Source of the DNA: Symbiodinium natans
Lineage: Eukaryota > Sar > Dinophyceae > Suessiales > Symbiodiniaceae
Direction: 5' to 3'
DNA: 64,000 bases
Assembly (NCBI GenBank): GCA_905221605.1
Contig: CAJNDS010002311.1
Span: 279,501-343,500, forward strand
The notes under the pieces were generated by a model that made no database searches, was not told the origin of the DNA, and saw only the letters and a list, made by a program, of their open reading frames with translations. Position 1 is the first letter of the stretch. Each line of letters opens with the position of its first letter. The position numbers were made by a program, and so were the translations under genes. This document shows positions 1-11,623 of the stretch, piece by piece.

Positions 1-667
1 AGTACCTTTTGCGGGAGATCTACTACAGTTACTACAGTCCCCGAAAATTAACCTCAAAATACTACGTTAGGAGCCTTCAGGAAGGGTGCAAGTAGATGTT
101 TAGGGTTTGCCCAGTTACATAACCCTGATCTGCACAATGTGTGATAAGGGCCCATACTTCGGAGCCCTATCAACTCGTGTAAGGGACCATACCAAGGGCC
201 CATGATTCTGACCTGAGAGTTGAGGCCTCAGGCGCTGGAAGGCCCTAAACGCTAAGCCCTAAACCCTACACCCTACACCCTAAACCCTAAACCCGAAACC
301 CTAAACCCTTTTGCTGTCTTGGCCGGCGGCTCGAGGAGGTGGATTTGCTCGCCGAGGAAGGCAAAGGCAGGCTCCTTCCGAGTGCACAAAAAGTGACAAA
401 GGCGGCTCGAGCGTTTAGGGTTTAGGGTTTAGGGTTCAGGGTTCAGGGTTCAGGGTCCAGGGTTTAGGGTTTAGTGTCTCTTGAAGTAGTTTTCTGTTTT
501 AAGGGGCATATATTCGGGGATCTTGCTAGGGTATTTAGGGCTACATAGCCTTTAGGGCTGGGATGTTCCCCTCATAAGAACCCCCTAAGCTTTTTTGGGG
601 TTTAGGGTTAAGGGTTTAGGGTTAAGGGTTAAGGGTTTAGGGTTTAAGGTTTAGGGTTTGACGTTGG

Positions 668-752
668 GGTGTGCGCCCTCATACTAACAGTCCTTCGTAG
701 GGATTCTAGTACTCCCGATTCTAATCCCTATTAAGGACTGCTGGTGTCCCAA
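668..752. mobile_element. MITE family C, copy
   Basis: Arms ttggggtgtgcgccctc and ctggtgtcccaa with inner tccttcgtagggattctag. Confidence 0.55.
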
Positions 753-918
753 GTTTAGGGTTATATATATATATATGTATGTATCATTGATTTACATACA
801 ACAGAAAATACAAGCAATGATAAATATTTGCCAGTTTTTTTATAAAATGAAAACATCTTGTGTACGGTAATAAAAAATATTTGTAAATGTAATCATGTAC
901 CATATTTATGAAACAAGG

Positions 919-996
919 AAATAACTTATCCACAACAAAACACCGCTGTTCAGTTGGATGAAATAACTTATCCACAACAAAACACCGCTGTTCATT
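919..996. repeat. 42-bp tandem duplication
   Basis: aaataacttatccacaacaa... is repeated at 919-960 and 961-996 within an AT-rich block (784-1,460) that holds no telomeric repeats and no supported gene. Confidence 0.9.
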
Positions 997-1518
997 TGGG
1001 GGGGGGGGGGCAAATCAAAGTATTATTAACAACAATAATGTTTCCAACATAAAGTAATTGATAGAAACGTGAAAAATTCCTATATAGTATATCCTGGTTC
1101 TGCACCTGGTGAAAAATTGTGCCATTGAAAAACTGGGTCCAAATATAACTTGGTTTTTAATAGATTCACGGAAACATCATGCATAATTAAACAATAAGAA
1201 AAGTGTTAAACAAATAATACAAGATTATTTTACAGGTTCATTAGCTGAAAATTTACGATTACTTTCAAGATAATTCTGATGCACGGTATTTTGTGTCTGA
1301 TATAAGACAGATACAGGGTGAAGATCTCAAAAACAGATCAAACCTATAATTTGAAATGGCATGAACTATTACACCCAAAATGCGGCTAACCAAAATTTAG
1401 ACGCCCGTACGAAAGTAAAAGTGACACATGTGAATATTGTAAAGGAAAATATTTTGGCAAATGTATGCAACTGCAAGTTCTACTGAAACAACAATACTAT
1501 TAAAAGAAAAAACAAACC

Positions 1519-1930
1519 GCTCTTTCTCTCTTTCTCTCTTTCTCGCTCTCTCTCTCTTTCTCTCTTCTCCCTTGGTCCCTTGGTCCCTTGGTCCCGCGCT
1601 CCCTTGCTCCCTTGCTCCCTTGCTCCCTTTCTCCCTTTCTCCATTTCTCACTTTCTCTCTTTCTCTCTTTCTCTCTTGCTCTCTTGCTCTCTTGCTCTCT
1701 TGCTCTCTTGCTCTCTTGCTCTCTGGCTCTCTGTCTCGCTTTCTCGCTTTCTCTCTTCTCCCTTGGCCCCTTGGTCCCTTGGTCCCTTGCTCCCCTTCTC
1801 CCTCTCCCTTTCTCCCTGTCTCCCTTTCTCCCTTTCTCCCTTTCTCTCTTGCTCTCTTGCTCTCTTGCTCTCTTGCTCTCTTGCTCTCTTGCTCTCTTGC
1901 TCTCTTGCTCCTCCCTCCCTCCCTCACTCC

Positions 1931-1985
<55 letters not shown>

Positions 1986-2021
1986 CTCTCTCTCTCTCTC
2001 TCTCCCTCCCTCTCTCCCTCC

Positions 2022-2058
<37 letters not shown>
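1519..2058 (+). repeat. 540-bp CT-rich tract
   Basis: Composed of TTGCTCTC, TTTCTCTC, CTTGGTCC and CT dinucleotide units. The long frames across it are translation artefacts. Confidence 0.95.
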
Positions 2059-2062
<4 letters not shown>

Positions 2063-2065
2063 GGC

Positions 2066-2419
2066 CAGAGTGGCAGTCACGGCATCGGAAAAGCACCGCT
2101 GCAGAGTGATCCGAAGCTGGGCCTTGGCTTGTTCAATGGTCCGTTCTGTCGGCCTCAAGCCCCAACAAGTCGGAAGAGCGAACTTTCGCAGAACCCGCCG
2201 CAGCCCGAACCCTTGGCGGGGGAGTTTATGGGGCGAGGGGAGGGGGCGAAAGAGGAAAAGCTAGGATCAATCGCCAAAGCTGCACTCGACAGGCTGTCCG
2301 CGCCGGGGCTGAGCACGGTGGACACATCGACGAGCGCGCCGCACGTGTCCACGAGTCTGCGGCGGCAAGCCGACCCCATGGGCCTGGTTGACGTGAGGGC
2401 CCCACCCTCTAGCTCATAA
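2066..2419 (+). CDS. possible C-terminal exon after a CT tract
   Basis: The pyrimidine tract and cactcggccag precede an open frame to TAA at 2,419. It includes KEEKLGSIAKAALDRLSAPG and LSTVDTSTSAPHVSTSLRRQ, with 75% G/C third positions in the last part. The antisense frame (LVDTCGALVDVSTVLSPGAD) is equally biased. Confidence 0.45.
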   Translation, partial: QSGSHGIGKAPLQSDPKLGLGLFNGPFCRPQAPTSRKSELSQNPPQPEPLAGEFMGRGEGAKEEKLGSIAKAALDRLSAPGLSTVDTSTSAPHVSTSLRRQADPMGLVDVRAPPSSS

Positions 2420-2895
2420 TCACTGCCCCGGGCCCAGGGCCTGCAGTCTTACCTACTTTGGTCGACGGAGATCGTGTTTGGGGTTGGAGTCGTTGACACT
2501 GCACTTGTGCTTTCAGGAACACTGCCTTGCGATGTTTTTGGAGCTGCTTCCGTACCTAAATCAAGAAACCAACGATATCATAGGGAAGAATATTTTTGCT
2601 TTTGGGTTGAAGAGAGTGCCCGCTAGGCCTTTCATTTGATGATACTCCTGATGCTTGCTAGTGAGGGATGCTCGTAAAGGTCGGCTCCTCTAAATCGGCC
2701 CAGCTGGCGCTTATGAAAGTCTGCTGACGCTCATCTTGCTGGCTGCAAGAAGGGGCCCGTGCTGCGGCTCATGATGTCATGATGCTGCTTTTCCTGCTAA
2801 AGCGGCCCATGCCCAGCGACAAACTCAAATCAAACTCGCAACGAAATGTTCAAACCCGAAAACAATCAAACAAGCTCGGCAAACAAAAAGAGCAC

Positions 2896-2928
2896 AGCAG
2901 CAGCAGCGGCGGCGGCAGCAGCGGCGGC

Positions 2929-2992
<64 letters not shown>
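2896..2992 (+). repeat. (AGC)n/(GGC)n trinucleotide repeat
   Basis: About 32 triplets. The poly-Ser and poly-Ala frames through it are repeat artefacts or, at most, part of an unrecognised exon. Confidence 0.9.
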
Positions 2993-2995
<3 letters not shown>

Positions 2996-3116
2996 CCGCG
3001 GAAACGCTGGCTCACTGCTGTCTGATTTGGTGCCAACAGGTTCTCCGAATTCGTCGGAAGTGCGCTCACTCCCCTTGTAAAAGGGCTGCGATGCCTCACT
3101 CGCTGTGCTCCTCCGA

Positions 3117-3690
3117 GACAGGTCATGTCAAGTCCTAGAGCCTAAGCCCCATGCCAAAACCCCAGGTCCTGCTTCACCTTGTCCAGGCTGTCGTCCGTGC
3201 CTTCCTCCTTTTCCTCCACGGAGACAGGTCATGCTCTTGCTCCGACAACCTCAAACCCAAGCCCAAACCCTGGGTCCTGCTTGACATCGGCCTTGCTGCT
3301 GATCTCTTCTTCCTCCCAGACAGGTCGTACATGCACGTGCTCAAGATTAAAACCCAAGCCCAGACCCTGGGTCCTGCTTGACAGGGGCCTTGCTGCTGAT
3401 CTCTTCTTCCTCCCAGACAGGTCGTACATGCGCATGCTCAAGATTAAAACCCAAGCCCAAACCCTGGGTCCTGCTTGACATCGGCCTTGCTGCAGATCTC
3501 TTCTTCCTCCCAGACAGGTCACACATGCACATGCTGAAGATTAAAACCCAAGCCCAAACCCTGGGTCCTGCTTGACATCTTCGGCCTTGCTGCAGATCTC
3601 TTCTTCCTCCCAGACAGGTCATGACATGCACATGCTCAAGCTTAAACCCCAAGCCGAAACTGAAGGTCCTCTTTCGAAATCTGCACATCG
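3117..3690. repeat. 97-bp tandem array
   Basis: Six units start with gacaggtc at 3,117, 3,223, 3,319, 3,416, 3,513 and 3,613 (period 96-106). The inner four are nearly identical. Each contains ctcttcttcctcccagacag, an acceptor-like sequence. Confidence 0.9.
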
Positions 3691-5006
3691 CCACCGCTGT
3701 CGGTCCTCGGGTTTAGGGTTTAGGGTTTAGGGCTTAGGGTTGAGGGATTAGGGTTTAGGGGAAGGACAGGCCAGCCTCCTGTGTTTCATCTTCGGCTTCA
3801 GCTCCAGAACTCAGAAGCCCCTTGTGGCGTTTGGATCCTGGTCGTGGTTGTTCTTCTTGTGTCAAGATCATGATTCAAGCTCTGATCCAGCAGGCTTGGG
3901 GTCTCGGGTTTGGGTTTGGGGATCCGGCAACTCATGTGGACAGGGCTCCGGGCAACAACTGCTCTTCCAAGTACTCCAGGCGAGCCTGATACCAAAGCGA
4001 GGATGGACACTGGACTGGACCCAGATCCTCCTTCCCCGCACCCTGCATCCGTCGCCTCGATCCGCACGGACGCGCTTAACACCTGCATTCCGGCACGGGC
4101 ATCATGTTGACCCCTCCCAACATGCACTCTGCAAAATGCGGGGCCATCACGTGATGCATCCAACCACGGCAACAGATTTCAGCGCTTTCCTAGACGAAGA
4201 TGTTACTCTTGTCGCTCCGAGCGAGCGAATACATCACGTACGTTGGAGTCTGCAGGAGGGAACCAAGGGCCTTTAAGTTTGTAGCGCTTAGGGTCATGGA
4301 TGTTAAGCTCCTTGAAAGTTCAACCCCGGTCCACTGAAACCTGCAACCTGCAAAGCACCAGCTGCAGGAACCTTGTCCACAGTCGCCTGAGCAAGGGTTG
4401 AGGGCCTACGTAAGGATGGCGCTTTAAGACTCGGAGTTTCTCTGAGACTGAAGCAAACTTACTGCATTTATGAAGGCTTTTGAGATTGCGATCTGCAGCC
4501 GAGCAGATGCACTTCTCGCTTGCCCTGAGCCGTGTGAAAGAAAGATCACAATCAAAATGGTGATAGCTGTGTTGCTAACGATGCTGCTCATGTGAATGAG
4601 CATAAAGAAACTGGCGGCGGCGATGAGAAAACGACAGTAATGACAATAGTGAGCTCAATGAGGATAACGAAAAGCATGAGAGTAATGATCATGATCATCA
4701 TCAATGACAACGATGGTGATGGTGCTGGCGTTTGGAATAACAGCAATGAGGATGTATCTGACCATCGATCTATACCTGTCTCTCTCTGTACATACACATA
4801 TACACGTCATAATTTCGCCATTGAGCTGCAATCTCTTCACGACCACTGCAATCCCACATGCGCGGTTGCGATCGCGCCAAAAGTGCCTACTGAGTGGCAA
4901 CCAGAGGATCGCTGAGAAGCAAAGGATGTAGGGCGTAGGTTCAGGGTTAGGGCAAAGTTGGGATAGCAGGGCGGCTTTGCGCGAATACTTTATGGTGATA
5001 CGAGCC

Positions 5007-5080
5007 ACCCCCCCAAAGTCCTTATATAGGAAGTACTCTAAGGCCCAAGTATTCCCTATTTAGGTACATGGACCCTTAGG
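5007..5080. mobile_element. element family H, copy
   Basis: Contains ccaaagtccttatatagg and tttaggtacatggaccctta; fuller copies at 24,574-24,660 and 63,028-63,138. Confidence 0.55.
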
Positions 5081-5285
5081 GCCAGGCGCTTGGAGTTTCA
5101 TAGTGGTGCAAGGGTTCAAGAGTTCAGGGGGGCTTAAGGGTTTAAGGGTTTAGGGGTTTTAGGTCCTCATCTCATGTCCCCTGACGCGCCTGAAGCCTAC
5201 ACGTCAAAAGGAACGACGCTACACCTTAAACCCTAAACCCTAAACCCTAAACCTTAAACCCTAAACCCTAAACTTGACGGTCCAG

Positions 5286-5345
5286 CTTTGCAAGAATGAA
5301 CTGGAAGAGGTAGCTGCCACCCAGGAAGCAAATGACCACCTCAAG
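5286..5345. CDS. 60-nt exon, strand uncertain
   Basis: Plus: LCKNELEEVAATQEANDHLK to donor GTGGGT, a heptad-like helix. Minus: VVICFLGGSYLFQFILAKLD after cccaccttgag, with better G/C third positions. Telomeric repeats flank both sides. Confidence 0.4.
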
Positions 5346-5816
5346 GTGGGTTTGGGGTTTAGGGTTTAGGGTTTAGGGTTTAGGGTTTAGGGGTCAGAAA
5401 GAAGGGCTAAGGCTTAAGGGTTCAGGGGTGAGCGGGGCATGACCCCCCCTCCCAAGCCCTGACCGCAGGAAGCCTATGCCGGCCCATACCCTAAGCCCTA
5501 CAACATGTTATAATCCATAAGCCCTAGATCCCACAAACCGTCACCCCTTCGTAAGCGCAAGACCCTTAAGCCTAAAAACGCAAGGCTTCCCCCCCAAAAA
5601 AAAAACAGAGCAGAACTGCCCCCTGAAAGGATCCCCAAGGAACCCTAAACCCTAAACCCTAAATCCGAAACCCCAAGCCCTAAAACATAAACCTGGATAC
5701 ATCTCGACACCCCATCCCCCAACCAGCCGAAGCCCCAAACCGAAACCCTAAACCCTGAACCCTAAATCCTATCCTAAACCCTAAGCCCTAAACCCTAAAG
5801 CCTGCCGGTAGGAAGG

Positions 5817-5950
5817 CGTGAGTAGGATCTACTTGGAAGCCCTTTTGACTTAGGAAGTCTATGGTATCCCCTAGAAACCCTTCTGCTATACTCCCCTGAA
5901 CCCACCTTATGAACCCTACTTACTAGGCCAAAAGGGCTTCGAAGTAGGGT
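5817..5950. mobile_element. element family J, copy
   Basis: Arms tacttggaagcccttttgac and ggccaaaagggcttcgaagta; related sequence at 17,757-17,880, 25,970-26,012 and 41,123-41,166. Confidence 0.6.
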
Positions 5951-6046
5951 TTCGAGTGAATCTCCGGGTTTTCGGGTTGACACTTCCCTCTCGAAGCGGG
6001 TGGCGACTCAGGGGTGAGGGGTTGACCTTTCCAAGCTATGACCCCC

Positions 6047-6153
6047 TGGTTCTTACTAGGAGTGAGGGAATGCGGGCCCTATATAATCCTTTAAAGGGTA
6101 TATATATATATATATAGGGCCCTCATTCCCTCCTTCCCTACTAAGAACCAGCC
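6047..6153. mobile_element. MITE family F, full copy
   Basis: Arms ctggttcttactaggagtga and ccttccctactaagaaccag, with gggccctatataatcc and a TA run inside. Confidence 0.75.
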
Positions 6154-6392
6154 AGATAAATCTAACCGCCGAAGAATCCTTGTGACGAAAAAAGGGGATG
6201 TAAAATTGCAGGGCATTTGGAGAACCCTCGACCCTAAACCCTAAACCAAGTTGTAAGGCCTTTGGGGAACCCTAAATCCTAAACCCTAAACCCTAAACCC
6301 TGTACCCTGTTAGGCTTCTGGACCCAGAGGGTGAGGCGAAGCGTCACCCCGAGTCTCAGAAGCCTAGCTCATGTGCTTCGGCATCTGAATTT

Positions 6393-6532
6393 GGGTTTAG
6401 GGTTTAGGGTTTAGGGTTTAGGGTTTAGGGTTTAGGGTTTAGGGTTTAGGGTTTAGGGTTTAGGGTTTAGGGTTTAGGGTTTAGGGTTTAGGGTTTAGGG
6501 TTTAGGGTTTAGGGTTTAGGGTTTAGGGTTTA
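6393..6532 (+). repeat. (TTTAGGG)n array
   Basis: About 20 perfect units. Confidence 0.97.
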
Positions 6533-6605
6533 ATTAGGGTGAACAGCAGGCTTTTCTTTTAGATTCCCCTTGTGGGCCCCTAGAGTAAGGACCCGCAAAA
6601 GGGAC

Positions 6606-6712
6606 CTAAGCTACTATTTGCTTAAGAACCCCCACAAAGAACATAAACAATAACAATCCCTATATTACCCTTATAAGGGAGAATATTTTTCATTTTTTGG
6701 GGGGGTCTGAAG
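6606..6712. mobile_element. element family M, copy
   Basis: Shares tatttgcttaagaacccc...gaatattttt with 24,810-24,900. Confidence 0.5.
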
Positions 6713-6784
6713 CAATTACTGGAGAGTTTCCACAGACCGTTTAGGGTTCCTATGATTTGGCGCTTGCAGAAGTGCCCATTGTAC

Positions 6785-6830
6785 CCAGGCACCGGTGGGC
6801 AAAGAATCTGCGCACAGCTGCCGCACAAGC
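6785..6830 (-). CDS. coding exon after MITE B
   Basis: From the family B acceptor CTACCAAG: LCGSCAQILCPPVP, to donor GTACAA. Phase agrees with 6,964. The opposite strand can read WAKNLRTAAAQAL into the element. Confidence 0.4.
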
Positions 6831-6968
6831 CTTGGTAGCCCAGTAAGCATACTTTAATGAACCCTAGACCCTAAACCCTAAACCCTAAACCCTTTTTTGG
6901 TTGGTTACTTTATAAGGGAACCCCGAAAACCAAAAAAAGGGGTCAAGGGTACCACTGGGCCACCCAAG
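6831..6968. mobile_element. MITE family B with telomeric insert
   Basis: Arms CTTGGTAGCCCAGTAAGC and GGTACCACTGGGCCACCCAAG, 4-bp duplication aagc on both sides, and about 35 bp of CCCTAAA repeat inside. Confidence 0.7.
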
Positions 6969-7028
6969 AAGCGCTCGGAGCACTTCGTCAGCCAGCGCAC
7001 CATTGCGGTTTGGGTTTGAGCGGGACGC
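6964..7028 (-). CDS. coding exon ending at MITE B
   Basis: Acceptor tcacgcccaaag, then RPAQTQTAMVRWLTKCSERF and L; donor GTGGCC is the mutated family B arm. A plus-strand reading (KRSEHFVSQRTIAVWV) is an alternative. Confidence 0.4.
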
Positions 7029-7381
7029 CTTTGGGCGTGAAACGCGATGCTCAGGGCTTAGGGTCCCTATACCCTAAACCCTAAACCCTATTGGGTTTCA
7101 GGACTTGGGGTCAGAGTTGCGAGGGCTGAGGGTTGAGGGTTTAGGGCCCCTGGCCGGGTGGGGGGCTTCATCTCTGGGCTGGCATGCTTGCGACTATGAA
7201 CTCTGCCAAGAACTCTTGCTGCCATTGCTTACTTATCCTATAGCCAAGGGGAAAAAAGGTTAAACTTTAATATTCCTACCAAATAAGGAAACCCAAAAAG
7301 TTTAAAGTTCAACTAAAGGCGAAGTAAGATTGTTATGACCATGACATTCTTCTTGAGAGCCTGATTCTGGTGACTTTTCAG

Positions 7382-7480
7382 TGCACGCTGGCGAGGGGCT
7401 TCCCGCAAATCTGTGTTCATGATGGCCTGGGAGCACGAGAGCTGGCGCAGTCAGACAAGGGATTCGGAATTATTTTTTAG
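7382..7480. CDS. exon, strand uncertain
   Basis: Plus: acceptor tggtgacttttcag, then CTLARGFPQICVHDGLGARE. Minus: acceptor ctgactgcgccag, then LSCSQAIMNTDLREAPRQRA and LKSHQNQALKKNVMV. Both are natural-looking. Confidence 0.4.
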
Positions 7481-8033
7481 GGTTTAGGGGTTAGGGGTTA
7501 GGGTTGAGGGACTGCATGGAGCTTGCAGGGGTTGAGGAGGCTTGTGGGGCGTAGAGAGTTTCGAAGTATTCTACCCCGAACCTACAAACCCTGAAACTCT
7601 AAAACCCTAAACCCTAAACCTACAAACCCCAGAACCCTCACCCCTGAATGCAGTAGGGTTCAGAAGGTTAAGTTCAGACCATGTTGGGTGGGATCGGGGA
7701 CAGTCGGGACTCTCGAAGCCCCATTCCCTTTGCACAAGTAGCGGGCTGGATTTGGCTGCCATGCCCAGAGTACATTTCTGTAAATGGAAGCTTTTATCGA
7801 TACATATATATATATATACATGTAGATATATATTTTTGTAGGCCTTTGAAAGTTTAACTAGGGGCCATAGTACGGGCCACGGTTTAGGGGATCACTTTGG
7901 GTGGCTACTCAGCGCGTGTGGGGTCTGACAGGCTGGGCTCATACGGTTTAGCCTAAACCCTAAACCCTAAACCCTAAACCCTAAACCCTAAACCCTCGAC
8001 CACCTGAGATCCTAGGAGAGGTGCTGACAAAGC

Positions 8034-8080
8034 CTGGCAAGTCGAAGCCCTGGTTCAACCATGGGAGGCGGGGGGCCAGA
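8034..8080 (-). CDS. coding exon, GC donor
   Basis: Reads LAPRLPWLNQGFDLP with 13 of 15 third positions G/C; acceptor cctagccgag, donor GC (CAG|GCTTTG). Confidence 0.5.
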
Positions 8081-8310
8081 CTCGGCTAGGCGGATGATCC
8101 TTCCCCCCCAAAGCCTTGCTAAACCCTGAAACCCACTCAAGCCTGAAACCTGTAAACCCTAAACCTTCACCCTAAACTAGGAAACCCTAAATCCTTCTAA
8201 ACCCTAAACCCTGAACCCTAAATCCAAGCAACCCTGAACCCTGAAGCCTCAAGGCTCCCGGCTTAGGGGGGTTAGGGCACCCTCACCAAACCTCCGCCCT
8301 CCCCCTGCAG

Positions 8311-8338
8311 GAGCCTGAAAAATACGCCCTGAACTTCT
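8311..8338 (+). CDS. putative short exon, strand uncertain
   Basis: Plus strand: excellent acceptor ccgccctccccctgcag, EPEKYALNF, donor GTAAGC. The antisense alternative reads GVFFRLLQGEGG. Confidence 0.4.
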
Positions 8339-8927
8339 GTAAGCCAAGCCTTCGGGTTTTCAGGATTCGGGTTTAGGATTTAGGGTTTAGGGTTTAAGGC
8401 TTAGGGTTTAGGATTAGGGTTTGGGGCTTAAGGCGGAAAGCCCAAACCTAAATCTCGAACGCATGAGTTAGAAGTGAGCAACTAAATACATAAGTAAGGC
8501 AGAATAAGTAAAGAAAAACAAAGAGAAACAAACGCTCTGAACCTTAAACCCTAAACTCTAAACCCTGAAAACACTCTGAACCTTAAAACCTAAACTCTAA
8601 ACCCTGAACCCGATTGCAAGGCCTATCATCAGATTCTTCAGGTTCTCTCCCCGCTCAAAGACCAGAGAGAACTCCTGTGAGCTGAGGGGCTGAGAGGGGC
8701 CCTACCAACTTGGGGGATTGGGGTTTCTTTGGTTTAGGGTTTAGGGTTTAGGGTTTAGGGTTTAGGGTCTAGGGTTTAGGGTTTAGGGTTTAGGGTTTAG
8801 GGTTTAGGGCTTGGGGCTTAGGGCTTAGGGTGTAGGGTTAAGTTTCAGGGGGTTCTTTGGTTTAGGGCTTTGGGTTTAGGTATGCTTAGGGTTTGAGGCT
8901 TGAGGGGCTTTCTTGAGCGCTGCATCC

Positions 8928-8969
8928 TCAACGAAGGCTAAGGGAAGCCTGCGATGACTCGATGAGCCT
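8928..8969 (-). CDS. terminal exon after a 41-nt intron
   Basis: After the 41-nt intron 8,970-9,010 (acceptor gggtttcgtgcag) the frame gives RLIESSQASLSLR and TGA. The joined sequence AKEALRRLIESSQ is a coherent helix. Confidence 0.45.
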   Translation of the reverse strand, partial: RLIESSQASLSLR

Positions 8970-9010
8970 CTGCACGAAACCCGAGAAACCTTTGACTTCT
9001 TCCCCTACAC

Positions 9011-9028
9011 CCGGAGGGCTTCTTTGGC
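9011..9028 (-). CDS. 18-nt microexon
   Basis: Six codons AKEALR after acceptor aaactagcag; donor GTGTAG. Confidence 0.4.
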
Positions 9029-9420
9029 CTGCTAGTTTAGGGTTTAGGGTTTAGGGTAAAAAGGAACACAAACAGCACAAAGCTTTAGGGCATCAGGGCA
9101 TGTAAGTGCAGGAATGTTGTCTTGCCTTGCTGAGGGTTCATGAACCCCCCCCCCCACCCCCACCTCCAAAACATGAAGTAGTAATAGTTATCACATGTAA
9201 AAACAGAAAACAAGATCAAACAGAGCAATTGCTTTAGAAACTACAATTTCCAGTATCAATAGTAAACACAGGGAAAACATGGAGATCGAAATTTAAGAAT
9301 TCCGGGTATTTGGGTGGTTGGGCTTTAGGGTTTTGGGTTTCGGGGTTAGGGTTTAAGGTTTAGGGTTAGGGTTGACTTATGGCTCATTTGCTCAAAGGGG
9401 GGGGGGGGGGGCGCGAGCGC

Positions 9421-9479
9421 CTTCGTCTGCGCCGGCGGGTACTCGAAGGTGCCTCCAGCACTGAAGCCTGAGCCAGTAC
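9421..9479 (-). CDS. coding exon, GC donor
   Basis: Acceptor gttctctgtggag, then TGSGFSAGGTFEYPPAQTK and a GC donor (AAG|GCGCTC). Third positions about 70% G/C. Confidence 0.55.
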
Positions 9480-10098
9480 CTCCACAGAGAACAAACACAA
9501 GCTTTCTGACCCTAAACCTTAAACCCTCAACCCTTTGTTTAGGGTTGGAGAATAGCGTTTGAACACATTAAACCGCATACTTGTCCGATAGAACTATCCA
9601 GTTCGGAGGTGCCCCAAGCCAAGGAACTGCACCTTCTTCTTTTTCTCATTTTTTTTGGTTAAGTCTTGGGGTTTAGGGTGTAGGGTTTAGGGTTTAGGGG
9701 GGGGGGGGGGGGTCCAGACAGGAGATAAAACCTAAACCGCCTGCCCTAAACCCCGAAACCTCCTGAACCCCCTAAGCCCCCTAAACGCTAAACCCTAAAC
9801 CCTGAACCCCAAACCCCCCCAAAGCCCCCTAAGCCCCTGAACCAATTCCGGAATGCCCATTGGCTGGCAAGCTCTTGCGAACTCCCAATCCCAAGGGCTG
9901 GCTTTGGAGCTTATGTTTAGGGTTTTGGAGTTAGGGCTCCGGGCTTCGGAGTTTCTGGTTTAGGGGTTTGAGAAACCGCATCGCAGCCCAGATAAGAGGA
10001 CGAACACATCGTCTGGGCTAATCGGCACGCTTGTAGGGTTTAGGGTTTAGGGTTTAGGGATTAGGGTTTAGGGTTTAGGGTCTGTGGGGGGCAGGTAC

Positions 10099-10260
10099 CC
10101 TCCACTGAGGATGCCTGTGATCCCGGCGTTTGGTGGGGCAGGGACTGCTGCCCACCCACCGCGGATTGCCTGCCGCCGTGACATGAGCATGGCCACCAGT
10201 CTCCTCAACCACTCGAAGTGGCAAGTACTCACACCAGAGCCTTTCAGCAAAGCTCTCAAC
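10099..10260 (-). CDS. 162-nt exon, frame uncertain
   Basis: Bounded by acceptor tttccgtacttgcag and donor GTACCT. Two frames are open: ESFAERLWCEYLPLRVVEET... and LRALLKGSGVSTCHFEWLRR.... The plus strand is open too. Confidence 0.45.
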
Positions 10261-10834
10261 CTGCAAGTACGGAAACATGTGTGCAGGTGAGGGTGGCATC
10301 AGGTTGTTGGCGACGGTTGGAGTGTCACTGCGACTTCACCCGACAGAGCCGCAAAATGGTGGCTTCCGACATTGGGGTGCCTTATTGGGGTCCTTGTTAT
10401 GAGGGAATCCTACTGTTTGGGGGGTCTATTTAGGGGGTCCCTATTTTCGTAAGCCCCCAAATGTCCCTAAACTCCGAAGCCTAAACGTTGGGAAAACGAT
10501 GTTCTCTTGACATGGCGATCAGGCATCTATCTGTCAACTAACAATGTTCCAGAACATTAAGAAAGTCTTTCATTCGCAGGTCTTTCAGATGACAAGAATG
10601 TTCAAGATGCTTTGGCGTGTAAGTTTTCAAAAATGTTGCAAGAATCCTACCCTGACCAAACGACCCTATACACCCAACCGCAAACTAAAACCCAACGATG
10701 TTGGACTTGGGGGCTGAACACCCGGGCCATAACAAGGTTGAAGTTCATGAACCTATAGAACCAAAAAGGTTAAAGGCTACGCTAAACCCTCAACCTAAAC
10801 CCTAAACCCTAAACATTCGCGAGCCCGGGCCTAC

Positions 10835-10858
10835 TGCCAGGGAGTCGACGAAGGCGGC
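10835..10858 (-). CDS. 24-nt microexon
   Basis: Eight codons AAFVDSLA, seven of eight with C or G third, between acceptor ctctcttccttgaag and donor GTAGGC. Confidence 0.45.
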
Positions 10859-10890
10859 CTTCAAGGAAGAGAGCCCAAATTCCCCCAATA

Positions 10891-10970
10891 GGGTTTAGGG
10901 TTTAGGGTTTAGGGTTTAGGGTTTAGGGTTTAGGGTTTAGGGTTTAGGGTTTAGGGTTTAGGGTTTAGGG
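10891..10970 (+). repeat. (TTTAGGG)n array
   Basis: About 11 perfect units. Confidence 0.95.
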
Positions 10971-11623
10971 GTCCCCCCAGTAAGGCTTGAATGAGCCCAG
11001 AAAACAGTGCCCTTAAGAAGCCTTAGAAAGGGAACATGGGCCCTTTACGCTCCCTGACACCCCGCTGATTCCTTAAGAGCTTGTTTCTACCCCAAACCCT
11101 AGACCCTAGACCCTAGACCCTAAACCCCAAGCCCTATAGCCCTAAACCCTAAACCCTAAACCCTGACAGAGGCGGCGACTTCATCTCTAAAATGCCCCAA
11201 CTAGAACTCGGATGCACCACCTAAGCCCTAAACACCTAAGCCCTAAACAATTACTCTATTCTCACCTAGCTGAACTGCCTCATTCTCACCAAGATGAACT
11301 GGCTCATGCACACACCTTGAAGGGCTTAAGCAAGGCTGTCTAGTTTCGGGCTGTTGCCTTCTAGACAATAAAAGCTCTCATAACCCGAACCCCCGCCCCC
11401 CTGGCCCGCCCCTCGCACAAAACGCTGACACTAAAAGAAGCCCAGAAAGCCGCAAGTCCCCAAGCCGCAAACTCAAAAAAGCAACGCACAACCGTCTAGG
11501 GACCCCGATAAACCCAAACCCTGAACCCTGAACCCTGAACCCAGAACCCCAAACCCTAAACCCCAAACCCCAAACCCCAAACCCTAAACCCTAAACCCTA
11601 AACCCCCCGCGCCCCCCCCGCGC

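Noticed and set aside
1397-2109. Long overlapping ORFs rich in Ser/Leu or Arg/Glu
   Set aside because: They translate the CT-rich tract in several frames and strands; no splice or domain support.
2866-3126. Poly-alanine or poly-serine protein
   Set aside because: Produced by the AGC/GGC triplet repeat in three frames; nothing around it indicates a gene.
3117-3690. CRISPR array
   Set aside because: Units are contiguous 97-bp repeats without variable spacers, and the DNA is eukaryotic in character.
3151-3694. Repeated-peptide ORFs on both strands
   Set aside because: They follow the 97-bp tandem array; similar frames exist on both strands.
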